A stretch of 64,000 nucleotides of DNA, taken from the NCBI RefSeq assembly GCF_000710915.1, contig NZ_BAUA01000035.1, positions 1 to 64,000 of the forward strand, read 5' to 3'. The position numbers were made by a program, and so were the translations under genes. The DNA comes from Nocardia brasiliensis IFM 10847. GTDB taxonomy: Bacteria; Actinomycetota; Actinomycetes; Mycobacteriales; Mycobacteriaceae. The stretch's first letter is position 1. Every line of letters begins with the position of its first letter. This document shows positions 9,905 to 18,261 of the stretch, piece by piece. The notes under the pieces are model-generated. The model made no database searches. It was given only the letters and a program-made list of their open reading frames with translations, and was not told the origin of the DNA.

Positions 9905-9984
9905 GACTCCGCCTCGCTGACGCTCGGCTCCGTCGTAAGACAAATGGTCGCTGCGCCCATGGTTCGCTCGCTACGCTCCCTCAC
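9901..9984 (-). CDS. MIRU-like mini-ORF, copy adjacent to murF (27 aa)
   Basis: This frame is identical in sequence to its neighbour. Its GTG (9984-9982) overlaps the murF stop at 9983-9981 as GTGA, and its stop overlaps the GTG of the next copy. Thus murF, two mini-ORFs and mraY form an unbroken chain of four coupled frames. Confidence 0.5.
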   Translation of the reverse strand: MRERSERTMGAATICLTTEPSVSEAES

Positions 9985-11486
9985 TCCAACGCCTCCGCCT
10001 TGTTGTGGTCGCGCTCGGTGTTGATCAGGTGTTCGGCGACCTCCCAGAGGCCCACCGACTTCGACGCTTTCACGAGCACCACGTCGCCGGGCTCGATTTC
10101 GTCGTCGAGCAACGCGATGGCGGCGCCGATGTCGGGCACCAGGATCGACTCCTCACCCCATGAGCCTTCCATCACGGCTCCCTGGTGCATCGCGCGGGAC
10201 GGCCTTCCGGACCCGACGACGACGAGCCGGTCCACATCCAGGCGCACCGCGAGCCGCCCGATCCGGTCGTGCTCGAGCACGGATTCCTCGCCCAGCTCAC
10301 CCATTTCGCCGAGCACCGCCCAGCTGCGCCGCGGGGTTTCGCCGGACCGCGACATGGTGACCAGCGCCTTGAGCGCGGCACGCACCGAGTCGGGGTTGGC
10401 GTTGTAGGAGTCGTTGACGACGGTGACCCCGTCGGTGGTGGTGCGCACGTCCATGCGCCGGGCCGACGCGGCGTGCGCCCCGGACAGGGCGGCGGCGATC
10501 GCATCCAGTTCGGCACCGCATTCCAGGGCGACCGCGGTCGCGGAAAGCGCGTTGCCGACCTGATGTTCGCCGTGCACGGCCAGTCGCACCGGCACACTGC
10601 CCGCGGCGGTGTGCAGGGTGAAACCGGCGCGCGCTTCGTCGTCGAGGCGAACGTCGGTGGCCCGGATGTCGGCGCCCTCGGCGAGCCCGACGGTCACCAC
10701 GCGCGCGGTCGTGCGCGCGGCCATGGCGGCGACCTGCGGGTCGTCGGCGTTGAGCACGGCCAGGCCGGTCGGCGGAAGCGCCTGCACCAGTTCGCCTTTG
10801 GTCTTGGCGATGGCCTCGCGGCTGCCGAATTCCCCGAGATGCGCGGTGCCGACGTTGAGCACGACGCCGATCGCCGGCGGCGCGACCTCGGCGAGCGCGG
10901 CGATATGTCCCGGCCCGCGGGCCGACAGCTCGAGCACCAGGAACCGGGTCTCGGCGTTGGCGCGCAACGCCGTCCACGGGTGCCCCAGCTCGTTGTTGAA
11001 CGAACCGGGCGGGGCGACAACGGGACCGAGCGGTGCGAGCACCGCCGCGAGCAGATCCTTGGTGGAGGTCTTGCCGGACGACCCGGTCACCCCGATCACC
11101 GTGAGACTGCCTGCCGCGGTGAGGCGTTGCGCGCTCGCGCGCGCCAGGTCGGCCAGCGCGGCCAGCACCGCGGCGCCCGATCCGTCCGAATCACCGCTCA
11201 GCGCAACCGAACTCGACGGCACCGAGCCGGGGTTCGGCGCGACCACGATGGCGGGCACTCCCACCGGGCGGGCGGCGAGCACGGCTGTCGCGCCCGCGGC
11301 GATCGCCGCGTCCGCGTAGTCGTGGCCGTCCACGCGCTCCCCCGGCAGGGCCAGGAACAGATCGCCGGAACCGATTCGGCGCGAATCGAATTCGACCGAA
11401 CCGGTCACTCGCACCTCCGGGTCGGGTACGTCGTGCAGCGTGCCGCCCACGACGTCCGCGATCTCCCGCAGTGTCATCTCGATCAT
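9981..11486 (-). CDS. murF: UDP-MurNAc-tripeptide--D-Ala-D-Ala ligase MurF
   Basis: MurF adds D-Ala-D-Ala to UDP-MurNAc-tripeptide, completing the cytoplasmic pentapeptide precursor. The 501-residue protein has the N-terminal substrate domain (FDSRRIGSGDLFLALPGERVDG split by short loops), the ATP loop VTGSSGKTSTKDL and the later NDSYNANPDS motif typical of MurF. The start is ATG 11486, overlapping the murE stop as ATGA; the reading frame stays open upstream but only as an antisense shadow of murE. The stop at 9981 overlaps the first MIRU-like mini-ORF. Confidence 0.97.
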   Translation of the reverse strand: MIEMTLREIADVVGGTLHDVPDPEVRVTGSVEFDSRRIGSGDLFLALPGERVDGHDYADAAIAAGATAVLAARPVGVPAIVVAPNPGSVPSSSVALSGDSDGSGAAVLAALADLARASAQRLTAAGSLTVIGVTGSSGKTSTKDLLAAVLAPLGPVVAPPGSFNNELGHPWTALRANAETRFLVLELSARGPGHIAALAEVAPPAIGVVLNVGTAHLGEFGSREAIAKTKGELVQALPPTGLAVLNADDPQVAAMAARTTARVVTVGLAEGADIRATDVRLDDEARAGFTLHTAAGSVPVRLAVHGEHQVGNALSATAVALECGAELDAIAAALSGAHAASARRMDVRTTTDGVTVVNDSYNANPDSVRAALKALVTMSRSGETPRRSWAVLGEMGELGEESVLEHDRIGRLAVRLDVDRLVVVGSGRPSRAMHQGAVMEGSWGEESILVPDIGAAIALLDDEIEPGDVVLVKASKSVGLWEVAEHLINTERDHNKAEALE

Positions 11487-13120
11487 GAAACCGTCAAGTC
11501 CTCCGCGTCCGCGTGCTGCGGACTTCGCCTGTCCAGTGCCGCCGCGAGCACGTCGCGATCGTCGAAGGGGTACTTCACGCCCTGGATCTCCTGCCCTGTC
11601 TCGTGGCCCTTGCCCGCGACCAGCACCACGTCGCCGGGCTGCGCCCAATTCACGGCCGCCGCAATGGCTTCGGCGCGATCACCGAGCTCGAGCACGGTAC
11701 CGCGCGCGGCTTCGGGCAGTTCCAGCGCACCCGCCCGCAGCGCCGCGCGGATGCTCGCCGGGTCTTCGCTGCGCGGGTTGTCGTCGGTGATGATCAGCAG
11801 GTCGGCGTGCGCGCCCACCGCGCCCATCATCGCGCGCTTGCCCGCGTCGCGGTCACCGCCGGCGCCGACCACCACGGCGAGCCGCCCCGGCACGTCGGGC
11901 GCGTCGTCCGCGAGATAGCCACGCAGAGTGGCGATCACCGATTCCAGCGCGGCAGGCTTGTGCGCGTAGTCGACGATCGCGAGGAAGTCCTGGCCGCGCT
12001 CCACCCGCTGCATCCGGCCCGGCACATCGACGGTCGCCAGCGCGGGCGCGGCCACCGCGGCGTCCACGCCGGCCGCCGCGCAGATCGCCACCGCGAGCAG
12101 GCCGTTGGCCACGTTGTAGCGGCCGGGCAGGCGCAGCCGCACATCGACGGCGCCGTTCGGACCGGCCGCGGTGAACTCCTGCTCGCCGCCGTGCGTGCTG
12201 ATCGCACCGTCGAGCGACCAATCGCTGGCCGCGACGTGCTCCGGCTCGGCGGGCGCGTCCGGACCGGACGCGCGCAGTTCGACGGTGGACACCGTGATCG
12301 GCGCGTCGAGTCCGTCCGCGAGCCGCCGCCCCCACTGGTCGTCGACGCAGACCACCGCGGTGCGCGCGGCGATCGGCGAACTCGGCTCGAACAGCCTGCG
12401 CTTGGCCGCGAAGTAGTCCTCGAAATCGGCGTGGAAGTCCAAATGGTCCTGCGACAGATTGGTGAACGCGCCCACGGCGAACCGCACGCCGTCCACCCGG
12501 CCGAGCGCGAGCGCGTGGCTGGACACCTCCATCACCACCGCGTCCACGCCCTGCTCCACCATCAGCGCGAACATCGCGTGCAGCTGCGGCGCCTCTGGCG
12601 TGGTCAACGCGCTCGGCACCCGCCGGCCGCCGATCCGGGTCTCGATGGTGCCGATCAGCGCGGTGGACCAGCCCGCGGCGGCCAAGCCCGCCTCCACCAG
12701 GTACGAGGTGGTCGTCTTGCCCGAGGTGCCGGTGATGCCGACGATGCGCAGCCGCTCGCACGGATTGCCGTAGACGGCCGCGGACAATTCGCCGAGCACC
12801 GCACGCGGGTTCTCCCGCACCAGCACGGGCACCTCCAGCGGCCCCGCCAGCTCGGCGCCCGCCGCGTCGGTGAACACCGCCACCGCGCCCCGCTCGACCG
12901 CGTCCCGGGCGAACCGGGCGCCATGCGCCCGCGCTCCCGGTAACGCGACGAACAGGTCACCGGGCAGGACCGCCCCCGAGCGCTGTTCGATGCCGGTCAC
13001 AGACACCGCGTCCATCGGCCGCGCGCCGCTCGGCTGTGCCCCGGCGGCGGAGGCCAACGCGGCCAGCGGCGTCACAGGGGGCTGGGCGGGCCGCAACGTA
13101 CGCGGTTCACCGGACTGCAC
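11483..13120 (-). CDS. murE: UDP-MurNAc-L-Ala-D-Glu--meso-diaminopimelate ligase MurE
   Basis: MurE adds the third residue of the stem peptide. The C-terminal motif DDNPRSED is the DNPR signature of meso-diaminopimelate-adding enzymes, matching the mycolata cell wall type. The 545-residue protein also has the N-terminal PGDLFVALPG segment and the ATP loop ITGTSGKTTTSYL. It starts with GTG at 13120 preceded by GAGAGGAG. Unlike most neighbours it is not overlapped with the gene before it: 91 bp separate it from ftsI, which leaves room for an internal promoter, but I see no strong one. Confidence 0.97.
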   Translation of the reverse strand: MQSGEPRTLRPAQPPVTPLAALASAAGAQPSGARPMDAVSVTGIEQRSGAVLPGDLFVALPGARAHGARFARDAVERGAVAVFTDAAGAELAGPLEVPVLVRENPRAVLGELSAAVYGNPCERLRIVGITGTSGKTTTSYLVEAGLAAAGWSTALIGTIETRIGGRRVPSALTTPEAPQLHAMFALMVEQGVDAVVMEVSSHALALGRVDGVRFAVGAFTNLSQDHLDFHADFEDYFAAKRRLFEPSSPIAARTAVVCVDDQWGRRLADGLDAPITVSTVELRASGPDAPAEPEHVAASDWSLDGAISTHGGEQEFTAAGPNGAVDVRLRLPGRYNVANGLLAVAICAAAGVDAAVAAPALATVDVPGRMQRVERGQDFLAIVDYAHKPAALESVIATLRGYLADDAPDVPGRLAVVVGAGGDRDAGKRAMMGAVGAHADLLIITDDNPRSEDPASIRAALRAGALELPEAARGTVLELGDRAEAIAAAVNWAQPGDVVLVAGKGHETGQEIQGVKYPFDDRDVLAAALDRRSPQHADAEDLTVS

Positions 13121-13211
13121 AGAAATCAGGCTCCTCTCGGCGGCGACGATCGACGTGTCAGGTTACCGGCGACCGATCACAGCGCGACAAGCACGGTCTT
13201 TACCGGAGGCA

Positions 13212-15104
13212 TTACCCGGCTTGCAGGACGAACTTCTTGGACGGTTCCGGCGACGGCGGAATGCGGTCGCGCTGCAACGCCCAGGACGCGATGCTGTGGA
13301 ACAGCGGCGCTGCCGACTGGCCGCCGCTGCCGTCCGAGCTGCGCACCGGATCGTCGAGCATGAGGCCGACGACGTAGCGCGGATTGTCCGCCGGGGCGAT
13401 GCCGGCGAAGGTGATGTAGTAGCTGTCGCTGGAATAGCAGTGGCAGCGCGGGTCGGTTTTCTGCGCCGTGCCGGTCTTGCCCGCGATCTGGTAGCCCTCC
13501 ACCGCCGCCGACGCGCCGGTGCCGTTCTGGTTGGCGTTCATCGGGTCACGCTGGGTCACGGCCTGGAACATGGTGCGCAGCGTGGCCGCGGTCTGCGGAC
13601 TCACCACCCGGATGCCGTCGGGCTGCGGCTCGTCGCTGCGCTTGCCGTCCGGCCCGATCTTGGCCTTGACGATGCGCGGCGGAATCCGCACGCCGTCGTT
13701 CGCGATCGTCTGGTACATGCCGGTCATCTGCAGCGTGGTCATCGAAAGTCCCTGCCCGATGGGCAGGTTCGCGAAGGTGCCGCCGGACCACTGGTCCCGG
13801 GCGGGCACCCGCCCGCTGCTCTCGCCGGGCAGGCCGACACCGGTGCGCTGGCCGAGGCCGAACCGGCTGAGCATGTCCGCGTACCGGTCTTCGCCCACCC
13901 GCTGGGCCAGCATCAGCGTGCCCACGTTGGACGAGCGGCCGAAGATGCCGGTGGTGGTGTACGGCGCGACACCGTGCTCCCACGCGTCGTTGACGGTGAC
14001 ACCGGCCATCCGGATGCTGCCCGGAACCTGGTGCACCTCATCGGGAGTCGTCAACCCGTACTCGATCGAGGCGGCCGCGGTGACGATCTTGTTCACCGAG
14101 CCGGGCTCGAACGGGGCAGTGACCGAGGGATTGCTCATCCCGGCCGAATCCCAGGTGGAGGCGGGCAGTTGCGGATTGAAGGTGTTGTCGTTGGCCATGG
14201 CCAGCACCTGACCCGTCCTGGCGTCGAGCACCACCGCGGAGGCGCCCTGCGCGCCGGACATGTCCCTGGCCTGCTGCACCTGCTGCTGCACGTAGTACTG
14301 CAGATCCGAGTCGATGGTCAGCTCGACGCCGTTGCCGTTCACGGCATTCTGCTCGTCGCGCCAGCTGCCCGGAATGACCGCGCCGTCGGAACCGCGATCG
14401 TAGGTGTGCGATCCGTCGGTGCCGGCGAGCACCGAGTCCAGCGACGATTCGAGGCCGATCTGCCCGTGCCCGTCCCAGCCGGTGGCGCCGATCACGTTGG
14501 CCGCCAACGACCCACCGGGATACTCGCGGGGGTACTGCGCGTCCGCGCCCACCTCGGGGAACTGGGTGCGGATATCCGCGGCGATTCGCGGGTCCACACC
14601 GCGCGCCAGGTACACGAAATTCTCGTCACTGCGCAGCTTGGCCAGCAGGTCCGCCTCCGACGGCCCGGCCTTGCCGAGCTTCTCGTGCACCGTCTTGGCG
14701 ATCGCCTTCAACCGCTCGTCCGGATCAGGAGCCTTGTCGCTCTTGGCTTTCGCGTCCGCCAGCTGCTTACGCACCGGAACCGGCCGGAAGCTCAGCTGTT
14801 TCGCCGCGACGGTGAAGGCGAGCGATTTGCCGTTGCGATCGGTGATCGGGCCGCGCACCGCGTAATCGAGTTCATGCATGACGCGCTGATTCGACGCCTG
14901 CGCGGAAAGGCCTGGGGCCTTGATGGTTTGGATCTGCAAGAGCTGCAACGCCACCACCCCGAGGGCGAGCAGCATCGCGATCCGACCGGCCCCGAGGCGT
15001 CGGCGCAGCGGCCCGCTCTTGCCGGGCCGGGCGGGCCGGGACCGGGCGGTCCGGGCCGGACCAGGCCCGCGGCGCTGACGCGGTGCGGGCCTGGTCTGCG
15101 TCAC
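13212..15104 (-). CDS. ftsI: Septal transpeptidase FtsI (class B PBP, PbpB)
   Basis: FtsI is the penicillin-binding transpeptidase that crosslinks septal peptidoglycan with FtsW. The 630-residue protein has a basic, proline-rich cytoplasmic tail of about 40 residues, one membrane anchor (about 43-60), a dimerisation domain, and the transpeptidase domain with its three motifs in order: SVNK (catalytic Ser and Lys), SSN and KTGTAQ. The start GTG at 15104 overlaps the ftsL stop. Corresponds to Rv2163c; the PE_PGRS region that separates it from murE in M. tuberculosis is absent here. Confidence 0.97.
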   Translation of the reverse strand: MTQTRPAPRQRRGPGPARTARSRPARPGKSGPLRRRLGAGRIAMLLALGVVALQLLQIQTIKAPGLSAQASNQRVMHELDYAVRGPITDRNGKSLAFTVAAKQLSFRPVPVRKQLADAKAKSDKAPDPDERLKAIAKTVHEKLGKAGPSEADLLAKLRSDENFVYLARGVDPRIAADIRTQFPEVGADAQYPREYPGGSLAANVIGATGWDGHGQIGLESSLDSVLAGTDGSHTYDRGSDGAVIPGSWRDEQNAVNGNGVELTIDSDLQYYVQQQVQQARDMSGAQGASAVVLDARTGQVLAMANDNTFNPQLPASTWDSAGMSNPSVTAPFEPGSVNKIVTAAASIEYGLTTPDEVHQVPGSIRMAGVTVNDAWEHGVAPYTTTGIFGRSSNVGTLMLAQRVGEDRYADMLSRFGLGQRTGVGLPGESSGRVPARDQWSGGTFANLPIGQGLSMTTLQMTGMYQTIANDGVRIPPRIVKAKIGPDGKRSDEPQPDGIRVVSPQTAATLRTMFQAVTQRDPMNANQNGTGASAAVEGYQIAGKTGTAQKTDPRCHCYSSDSYYITFAGIAPADNPRYVVGLMLDDPVRSSDGSGGQSAAPLFHSIASWALQRDRIPPSPEPSKKFVLQAG

Positions 15105-15907
15105 CGTTGGCCTCCGTCACCCGGAAGTACTTGCGGCTGCGGGCTTTCCAGCAGTGCTTGAGCGGGATCAACAGGCTGGTGCGGCGTTTCGGCCTGCGGC
15201 GCGGCCTCGCCCTGCGGCGCGGCCGGTACCGGCGACGGCGGCACCGGGCTGGCGGGCACGGGGCTCACCGGCGCGGCGTTGGCCTGAATGTTGGTGCCGG
15301 GAACCGGAAGTGGGGCAGCCGCGGGCGGCGTGGTCGTCACCGGCACCACCCGCTCACCACGCGCCTGGGCGTTGTCCGCGGGCGGCGGCACCGGCGCGGA
15401 GGGCGACACGTTCAACGGGGGCACCGGCGGCCCCTCGGCCGGCGTGGGCTTGCCGATCACGGTCACGGTACCGTCCGGGGCGACCACGAGGCGGGCCGGA
15501 TCCTTGGCCGGGATCATGCCGAGCTCGCGGGCGCGCGCGGCCAGCTCGGGCGCGGAATCCGCGCCCTCCACCTCGCGCTGCAGGGCCGCACGCTCGTCGG
15601 CCAGGCGCTTGTTGGTGGCTCGGATGTCGCCGAGCTGGTAGCTGTCCTCGGCGGCCCGGGTGGTCAGCAGCAGCGTCAAGGCCAGGCCGCAGCCCAGCAG
15701 CGCGATGATCGCCACCACGAACGGAATGCGCGTGGCCATGACCGAACCCTGCCGCCGTGGCAGATCGGGTGCGTCCGAACGGCTTTCGGCGCGCGTGCGG
15801 CGCCGTGCATAGGCCCGCTGCGCGGCGCCCGACTTCACCCGCTCGGACTCGTGCGCCCGGCGCGCGATGCGCCCCGGCGTCTGGACGGTCCGCGTCCGAA
15901 TACTCAT
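15101..15907 (-). CDS. ftsL: FtsL-like divisome protein with proline-rich C-terminus
   Basis: This occupies the ftsL position between rsmH and ftsI and matches Rv2164c in place and design. The 268-residue protein has a basic cytoplasmic N-terminus, one membrane helix near residues 60-80 (FVVAIIALLGCGLALTLLL), then a short coiled coil (LGDIRATNKRLADERAALQR). The last 130 residues are a long Pro/Ala/Val-rich extracytoplasmic extension, much longer than a bare FtsL. The start is ATG 15907 with GAGGGG upstream, overlapping the stop of the 81-codon ORF behind rsmH. The assignment rests on context and topology, since FtsL is poorly conserved in sequence. Confidence 0.85.
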   Translation of the reverse strand: MSIRTRTVQTPGRIARRAHESERVKSGAAQRAYARRRTRAESRSDAPDLPRRQGSVMATRIPFVVAIIALLGCGLALTLLLTTRAAEDSYQLGDIRATNKRLADERAALQREVEGADSAPELAARARELGMIPAKDPARLVVAPDGTVTVIGKPTPAEGPPVPPLNVSPSAPVPPPADNAQARGERVVPVTTTPPAAAPLPVPGTNIQANAAPVSPVPASPVPPSPVPAAPQGEAAPQAETPHQPVDPAQALLESPQPQVLPGDGGQR

Positions 15908-16149
15908 GTTCCAGTCCCCTCGAGAGTCTGTGCGGGACGTCCGGCCTCCCTTGTCCAGGCCCCGCACCCGGTCCGCCGGAAGTCGACAGCGGCTGCGTGT
16001 CTCTCCCGACCTCCTGCGATCGATGCGGGACGGACCCGCATCGGCTCAGCCGAAGGAGCGCACGCTTGAGCGTGTCTCGATCGGCCACGTGTCCATGTGG
16101 GCCATCCGCGCTCGGCCACGAGGGCGAGCGCCACGGGTACGCGTCTCAT
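15904..16149 (-). CDS. Gap-filling ORF (81 aa) between rsmH and ftsL
   Basis: The ATG at 16149 overlaps the rsmH stop as ATGA and the TGA at 15906-15904 overlaps the ftsL ATG as ATGA. The frame runs through the whole 238-bp gap without a stop. The product is Arg/Ala-rich (begins [19 protein letters not shown]) with no domain I recognise. It could be a real small protein, or only a translated linker that keeps rsmH and ftsL coupled. High GC makes open frames common, so the coincidence of both ends is the main evidence. Confidence 0.4.
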   Translation of the reverse strand: MRRVPVALALVAERGWPTWTRGRSRHAQACAPSAEPMRVRPASIAGGRERHAAAVDFRRTGCGAWTREAGRPAQTLEGTGT

Positions 16150-17135
16150 CCCCGCTCCTGGATTCGCTCAGCGGCGCGCATCCGAACCGGAGCGGCGCGC
16201 GGGTTCTCCTCGATCTCCGCCTCGGTCGCCTTCTCGGCGCCACGGGTCAGCATCCGGAATTCCGGTCCCATGCCCGGCAATTCGACGGGCAGGTCCACCG
16301 GGGTCCGGGAGGCCGCGCGCGGCGCGAACTCCTGCTTGACCACCTTGTCTTCCAGCGACTGATACGACATGACGACAATCCGCCCGCCCACCCGCAGCGC
16401 GTCCAGGGCCGCGGGCAACGCGGCGCGCAGCGAATCGAGTTCGCTGTTCACCTCGACCCGCAACGCCTGGAAGGTGCGTTTGGCCGGGTGCCCGCCGGTG
16501 CGCCGGGTCGCGGCGGGGATCGTCGCGTAGAGCAGTTCGACCAGCTCGGCGCTGGTGGTGAACGGCTTCTGCTGACGACGGCGCAGCACCTCGGAGGCGA
16601 TCTTGCCCGCGAAGCGTTCCTCCCCATAGGTTTTCAGCACCCGGGCCAGGTCGCCGTGGCTGTAGGTGTTGAGCACATCGGCGGCGGTCGGGCCGGTGGT
16701 CGGGTCCATCCGCATGTCCAGCGGCGCATCGATCGAATACGCGAAACCGCGGTCGGCCTCATCGAGCTGCATCGACGACACGCCCAGGTCCATCAGGATG
16801 CCGGAGACCGAGCCGACGGCGCTCAGCCCCGCCTCGCTCAGCGCGTCGGCGATGCCGTCATATCGGGTGTGCACCAACGTGATTCGGTCGGCGAACGGCG
16901 CGAGCCGGTCACCGGCCAGTTTCAGCGCCGTGGTGTCACGATCCAGCCCCACCAGCCGCAGACCCGGGTAGGTGCGCAGGAAATGTTCGGCGTGCCCGCC
17001 TAATCCGAGAGTCGCGTCGAGGTAGACGGCACCCGGCTCGGTGAGTGCGGGACCGAGCAACGCATCGGCGCGGCCGAGCAGAACGGGAATATGGCGAGGC
17101 TCACGCGGGTCGTCCAGGTGCTGTCCATGGTTCAC
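16146..17135 (-). CDS. rsmH: 16S rRNA (cytosine1402-N4)-methyltransferase RsmH
   Basis: RsmH (MraW) methylates N4 of C1402 in the 16S rRNA P site using S-adenosylmethionine. The 329-residue protein shows HIPVLL near the start, the SAM motif [25 protein letters not shown], and the C-terminal [14 protein letters not shown] choose GTG 17135, preceded at the right distance by GGGAGG, rather than an upstream start at 17198. It lies 196 bp behind mraZ, the usual gene order. Confidence 0.96.
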   Translation of the reverse strand: MNHGQHLDDPREPRHIPVLLGRADALLGPALTEPGAVYLDATLGLGGHAEHFLRTYPGLRLVGLDRDTTALKLAGDRLAPFADRITLVHTRYDGIADALSEAGLSAVGSVSGILMDLGVSSMQLDEADRGFAYSIDAPLDMRMDPTTGPTAADVLNTYSHGDLARVLKTYGEERFAGKIASEVLRRRQQKPFTTSAELVELLYATIPAATRRTGGHPAKRTFQALRVEVNSELDSLRAALPAALDALRVGGRIVVMSYQSLEDKVVKQEFAPRAASRTPVDLPVELPGMGPEFRMLTRGAEKATEAEIEENPRAAPVRMRAAERIQERG

Positions 17136-17209
17136 CTCGACCTCCCGGGATCTGCCTCGCTTCGTCGCGCACCGCGCACGGGTCGCCTTGTTCCGCAATG
17201 CTTTTGCAT
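17132..17209 (-). CDS. Possible leader mini-ORF (25 aa) upstream of rsmH
   Basis: ATG 17209 opens a 25-codon frame (begins [13 protein letters not shown]) whose TGA at 17134-17132 overlaps the rsmH GTG as GTGA. It is not coupled to mraZ upstream. The ribosome binding site GGGAGG of rsmH lies within it. Support is weak and comes only from the overlap and its likeness to the other coupled mini-ORFs in this operon. Confidence 0.25.
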   Translation of the reverse strand: MQKHCGTRRPVRGARRSEADPGRSR

Positions 17210-17331
17210 AAGAAACCGTTGCCGGAGACGAATGCCCCGTGGTCTCTGACCGAGCCGCGGCACCTGGCGTCGGGGAAGTACGTCAGGGTCCGCGTCCGGG
17301 CAGAGGCCGCGCGGCACTCGTTCGCTCGGGG

Positions 17332-17763
17332 CTAGAAGATTCCGCCCAGCGACTCGTCTCTCGCTTGCGAGAAGTCCTCCTCGTGCTCGGCGAGGTAGGA
17401 GTCCCACGCCTGCTTGTCCCATATTTCGAGGAAATCGACCGAACCGATCACCACGCAATCCCGTTGCAGGTTCGCGTAGCGACGATGTTCGGCCGACAAC
17501 ACGATCCGGCCCTGCGCGTCCGGACGCTGTTCGTCCGTACCGGCCGCGAGTGCCCGGACGAACGCGCGGGCCTGCGGGTTACTCCGAGACGCCGCCGCGG
17601 CTCGCCGGGCGAGCGCGGTGAACTCTTCTCTGGGGTACACGGCAAGGCTGTGGTCTTGACCCTTCGTGACCATCAACCCTCCCGCCAGATCGTCTCGAAA
17701 TTTCGCAGGCAACGTGAGTCGCCCCTTGTCGTCCAAGCGAGGTGTGTAGGTACCGAGAAACAA
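17332..17763 (-). CDS. mraZ: Transcriptional regulator MraZ
   Basis: MraZ is the DNA-binding repressor/modulator of its own dcw operon. The 143-residue protein contains two SpoVT/AbrB-like halves, each with the DxKGR type motif: [16 protein letters not shown] near the start and [13 protein letters not shown] in the second half. It begins with TTG at 17763, preceded by GGGAGG. Direct TGGGG repeats lie in its promoter at 17822-17849 as expected for autoregulation. Confidence 0.96.
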   Translation of the reverse strand: MFLGTYTPRLDDKGRLTLPAKFRDDLAGGLMVTKGQDHSLAVYPREEFTALARRAAAASRSNPQARAFVRALAAGTDEQRPDAQGRIVLSAEHRRYANLQRDCVVIGSVDFLEIWDKQAWDSYLAEHEEDFSQARDESLGGIF

Positions 17764-17819
17764 CTCGATACCTCCCTAGTCGATCACCTCGATGGTCGGC
17801 CTTTCCTGTGGTGCGCGCT

Positions 17820-17849
17820 CCACATTACCCCACTTTCCCCCACTTTCAA
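17820..17849 (-). promoter_or_regulatory. mraZ/dcw promoter with MraZ operator boxes
   Basis: On the minus strand TTGAAA (17849-17844) and TAATGT (17827-17822) form a good promoter with a 16-nt spacer. Three TGG(G)G boxes start at 17842, 17832 and 17822, exactly 10 bp apart, and occupy the spacer and -10 region. Direct TGGG repeats of this spacing are the known binding site of MraZ, so the arrangement predicts repression by MraZ blocking RNA polymerase. Confidence 0.75.
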
Positions 17850-18040
17850 TCGAAACCGCCGGTGATCTGGCTCCCCGCCCAGACGATTCCGCAGGTCATC
17901 CCAGCTATCACCCAGGTGGAGAACTTTTTGCGTGTTCTGCCGACACGCACGGTCCGCCTGGACAAACGCCCGGAAACACCCAGCAAACACTCCAGGTGGG
18001 GTCCGGCTCGGCCGATGATGGGTGATGTGGAGGAACCGCG

Positions 18041-18121
18041 TGGGGCGGTGTGGGGAATCTTGGTGGGGCGAGGTGGGGGATCTTGGTGGGGCGAGGTGGG
18101 GATCTCGATGGAACAGTGGGA
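18041..18121 (+). repeat. 23-bp tandem repeat with paired TGGGG boxes
   Basis: TGGGG starts at 18041, 18051, 18064, 18074, 18087 and 18097, alternating 10 and 13 bp, with a further TGGG at 18117. This is a 23-bp unit repeated about three times, each unit carrying two boxes with the 10-bp spacing of the MraZ operator upstream of mraZ. It reads on the opposite strand and lies about 200 bp further upstream, in the 498-bp gene-free stretch 17764-18261. Confidence 0.75.
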
Positions 18122-18136
18122 GACCCCATGGACGCG

Positions 18137-18177
18137 AGACGGCGACGCCGCACCTCGTCGGTGCGGCGTCGCCGTCT
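18137..18177 (-). terminator. Strong hairpin after the DUF3040 gene
   Basis: GACGGCGACGCCGCAC (18138-18153) pairs perfectly with GTGCGGCGTCGCCGTC (18161-18176) around a 7-nt loop, and one further A-T pair closes it. It lies 85 bp downstream of the DUF3040 stop on the minus strand and would insulate the dcw promoter from read-through. Confidence 0.75.
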
Positions 18178-18261
18178 GTGCTGAAGTTGTCAGGCCACGA
18201 GCAAGCCGTTCGTCGCGGTGGGTGCGAACCGCATGACCCGCACCGAACCCGCCGGCGAGCG

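Larger units (their letters stand above)
9821..9984 (-). repeat. MIRU-like element, perfect 80-bp tandem duplication between murF and mraY
   Basis: Positions 9821-9900 and 9901-9980 are identical, and four bases of a further unit follow to 9984. Each unit encodes one mini-ORF on the minus strand. The unit begins GTGAGGGAGCGTAGCGAGCG and ends GAGGCGGAGTCGTGA. A related copy lies between qcrA and qcrB and a more distant one before the ABC permease at 26204. Size, position in operon gaps and start/stop overlaps at both ends are the defining traits of mycobacterial interspersed repetitive units (MIRU). Confidence 0.85.
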
